Origin: Marinobacterium halophilum
GTDB taxonomy: Bacteria; Pseudomonadota; Gammaproteobacteria; Pseudomonadales; Balneatricaceae
Direction: 5' to 3'
Length of the DNA: 54,074 nt
Assembly (NCBI RefSeq): GCF_003014615.1
Contig: NZ_PYGI01000025.1
Span: 1-54,074, forward strand
A program made the translations under genes and the position numbers. The notes beneath the pieces are model-generated. The model was not told where the DNA came from. It did not search any database and saw nothing but the letters and a program-made list of their open reading frames with translations. Positions within the stretch are counted from its first letter, which is position 1. Each line of letters starts with the position of its first letter. Positions 52,452 through 54,074 of this stretch are shown piece by piece.

Positions 52452-52528
52452 GGGCCTATAGCTCAGTTGGTCAGAGCAGTGGACTCATAATCCATTGGTC
52501 CCAGGTTCAAGTCCTGGTGGGCCCACCA
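52452..52528 (+). tRNA. tRNA-Ile2 (CAT, lysidine-modified)
   Basis: A 77-nt tRNA with encoded CCA and acceptor stem GGGCCTA/TGGGCCC (one G-T pair). The anticodon is CAT in loop CTCATAA. It is not an initiator, having a paired 1:72 and no GGG/CCC anticodon stem. The variable region TTGGTC and the location after rpoD are those of the isoleucine tRNA reading AUA; elongator Met is the alternative. The 3' end is the probable attachment site of the integrase beside it. Confidence 0.88.
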
Positions 52529-52614
52529 ATACACCCCGCAAAACCCTACTAAATTCAGCAAGTTATGCTGATATACCCAAAGGGATTTTGTTCCGCGTCA
52601 CCTCTGGATTCTCA

Positions 52615-52634
52615 TTCGGTACAATTTCGGTACA
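52615..52634 (+). repeat. TTCGGTACA direct repeats upstream of the integrase gene
   Basis: TTCGGTACA at 52615-52623 and 52626-52634 are repeated with an 11-bp period, one helical turn, between the tRNA end and the integrase start. This may be a recombinase arm site or an operator. Confidence 0.4.
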
Positions 52635-52687
52635 CTGGCAAAGCGCAAGCAGTACAGCCAGGTACAGGGAAAGTGTGAGGAAACAGT

Positions 52688-53794
52688 ATGGCAACGATTG
52701 TCAGAACAGAGTCCAAAACCTGGAAAGCCATGATTCGGAAGAAAGGCTTTCCCACCACTGTCAAAACCTTCAGAACCAAACGTGACGCCGAAGACTGGGC
52801 ACGCCGTACAGAAGATGAAATGGTGCGCGGCATCTACATCCAGCGGGCACCTGCTGAAAAGATGACCTTCAGCGCTGCACTGGATCGATATCTGAGCGAA
52901 GTCACACCCACTAAACGCCCCAAAACCCAACAAGCCGAGCGCACTCGTGCCACGCCGCTAAAAGCATTTTTCGGCAAATACTCGCTTGCCACAATTAGTG
53001 CAGAATTGGTCGCTGAGTACCGCGATAAGCGCTTGGCCGGTGAAGACCGCCTGGACAAAGACGGCAACCCTCGACCCCGCTCTGCGAGCACAGTACGTTT
53101 GGAAATGGCGTTGCTGGGCCACCTCTTCACCACCGCTATCAAGGAATGGGGTATTGGCCTCACCTACAATCCGGTGACGAATGTACGCCGCCCTGCCCCA
53201 GGCGCAGGCCGTAACCGTCGCATTTCCTCAGAGGAAGAGCAGCGCCTCCTCAGCGCCGTTGACGCTCACTCCAACCCGATGCTTGGCTGGATCGTCCGAA
53301 TCGCCATAGAGACCGGTATGCGCTCCTCAGAGATCACATCCCTGACACTGGGCCAAGTCAATCTGAAAAAGCGCATCGTTACGCTGCTGGAAACGAAGAA
53401 CACCATGCCTCGAACGGTCCCTCTTACATTGGCAGCCGTGGAACAGTTTCAGCAGGCCATCGACAACCCTGTTCGCCCACCAGACACAAATCTTGTCTTT
53501 TTTGGCGAACCCGGCCGGGATGGTATGCGCAAGCCCTACAGCTTCAACAAGGTCTGGATGCACATCAAGAAAAGTGTCGGACTCGCTGACCTACGCTTTC
53601 ATGACCTACGCCATGAAGCCGTCAGCCGCTTTGTTGAAGGCGGGCTAAGTGATCAACAGGTTGCCGCGATCAGTGGTCACAAGTCTATGCAAATGCTGCG
53701 GCGCTATACACATTTGCGAGCTGAAGACTTAGTAGACCAGCTGGATGCCATTGAACAGAAGCGTTCACAAGCCCCTCGAAAAACATCACTGTGA
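52688..53794 (+). CDS. Tyrosine recombinase / site-specific integrase
   Basis: A 368-residue phage-type integrase. It has an N-terminal arm-binding part (KTWKAMIRKKGFPTTVKTFRTKRDAEDWARRTEDEM), a SAM-like core-binding domain (MTFSAALDRYLSEVTPTKRPKT) and a catalytic domain with the Arg in IETGMRSSEI, HDLRHEAVSR (His-x2-Arg), SGHKSMQMLRRYTH (final His, and Tyr in RRYTH). The catalytic set is complete. It starts 160 bp after the tRNA-Ile2 gene, so it marks the edge of an island integrated in that tRNA and extending to the right. The ribosome-binding site is GTGAGGAAA. Confidence 0.94.
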   Translation: MATIVRTESKTWKAMIRKKGFPTTVKTFRTKRDAEDWARRTEDEMVRGIYIQRAPAEKMTFSAALDRYLSEVTPTKRPKTQQAERTRATPLKAFFGKYSLATISAELVAEYRDKRLAGEDRLDKDGNPRPRSASTVRLEMALLGHLFTTAIKEWGIGLTYNPVTNVRRPAPGAGRNRRISSEEEQRLLSAVDAHSNPMLGWIVRIAIETGMRSSEITSLTLGQVNLKKRIVTLLETKNTMPRTVPLTLAAVEQFQQAIDNPVRPPDTNLVFFGEPGRDGMRKPYSFNKVWMHIKKSVGLADLRFHDLRHEAVSRFVEGGLSDQQVAAISGHKSMQMLRRYTHLRAEDLVDQLDAIEQKRSQAPRKTSL

Positions 53795-53824
53795 ACAATA
53801 TGAAATTTCTACTGAAACAGAACA

Positions 53825-54074
53825 TGTAGTGGCCTAATGATCCCGGACACCAACTTAAGGTGGTAAAGTCACCGCCGAAGAAGAGGTGTTTAATGGCAAG
53901 ACAGCGTCGTTCGTTTTCAACCGAGTTCAAAGTGGAAGCCGCCAGTCTGGTGGTCGATCAGGGTTACAGTATGGCTGAAGCCAGTCGTGCCGTTGATGTG
54001 GGCGAGTCCGCATTGAGGCGGTGGGTTAATCAGCTACGTGCCGAACGTGGCGGTGTAACACCCACATCCAAGGC
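53825..54074 (+). mobile_element. Left end of an IS3-family insertion sequence (cut by window edge)
   Basis: A terminal-like sequence starting TGTAGTGGCC with TCCCGGACACC, typical of IS3-family ends, lies 30 bp after the integrase stop. It is followed by an OrfA-type transposase frame. The exact inverted repeat and the right end cannot be defined within the window. Confidence 0.7.
53893..54074 (+). CDS. IS3-family transposase OrfA, 3'-truncated by window edge
   Basis: The first 60 residues MARQRRSFSTEFKVEAASLVVDQGYSMAEASRAVDVGESALRRWVNQLRAERGG form the N-terminal helix-turn-helix of the IS911/IS3 OrfA family (HTH_Tnp_1), which binds the element's ends. ATG 53893 follows GAAGAGG. The remainder of orfA and the integrase-catalytic orfB, expected by frameshift, lie outside. 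Confidence 0.88.
   Translation, partial: MARQRRSFSTEFKVEAASLVVDQGYSMAEASRAVDVGESALRRWVNQLRAERGGVTPTSK

Overview
The window comes from a gammaproteobacterium of the Pseudomonadales/Oceanospirillales type. The evidence is the housekeeping block at its right side (apaH, glpE, cca, a pteridine reductase, folK, folB, plsY, tsaD, rpsU, yqeY, dnaG, rpoD, tRNA-Ile2), which has the arrangement known from Pseudomonas and relatives, together with MCP, GGDEF/EAL and DUF1302/DUF1329 proteins. No taxonomic marker was searched, so the genus is left open.

Left part (1-38.46 kb): a large accessory catabolic region for a hydrophobic, probably polycyclic or branched acyl compound. A steroid or bile-acid-like substrate is the best guess. 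The core is an eight-gene leftward operon (23.83 to 15.73 kb): SDR, MaoC+DUF35 protein, acyl-CoA dehydrogenase (ACAD), small MaoC hydratase, Ltp2-like thiolase-fold protein and three more ACADs. This is the gene set used for terminal side-chain removal in sterol and bile-acid degradation (ChsE1/E2-ChsH1/H2-Ltp2 in mycobacteria, Scd/Shy/Sal in Pseudomonas). Around it lie a FATP-type acyl-CoA synthetase with a truncated thiolase (1-2.6 kb), a C-C hydrolase-like alpha/beta hydrolase with an Old-Yellow-Enzyme/dienoyl-CoA-reductase-type protein (2.9-5.9 kb), a phosphotriesterase/lactonase-like protein (24.2 kb), a LuxR-type regulator (25.6 kb), a leftward operon of metallo-beta-lactamase hydrolase, two acyl-CoA synthetases and an NTF2-like protein (32.2-27.2 kb), two related MFS transporters, and a DUF1329/DUF1302 outer-membrane pair (34.0-37.0 kb). 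A decayed acyl-CoA dehydrogenase lies beside the regulator.

The main new observation is a shared palindromic element with the invariant half GGACGATG (one degenerate copy). It sits in four intergenic regions of the catabolic cluster, always 23-25 nt upstream of an A/T-rich -10-like hexamer. I propose it is the operator of the cluster-specific regulator.

Inserted in the cluster at 6.1-13.9 kb is a type I restriction-modification locus, hsdR-fic-hsdM-hsdS, with a Fic protein between R and M and four TGTCGA/TCGACA boxes before fic. A convergent chemotaxis receptor gene follows.

Right part (38.6-52.5 kb): tRNA-fMet, whose terminator is partly duplicated at the edge of the catabolic region; a PAS-PAS-GGDEF-EAL protein; a TorF-like porin behind a sigma-54-like promoter; then the conserved core-gene block ending in rpoD and tRNA-Ile(CAU). 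Immediately after this tRNA is a tyrosine recombinase gene and the beginning of an IS3-family element, so a second mobile island starts there and runs out of the window.
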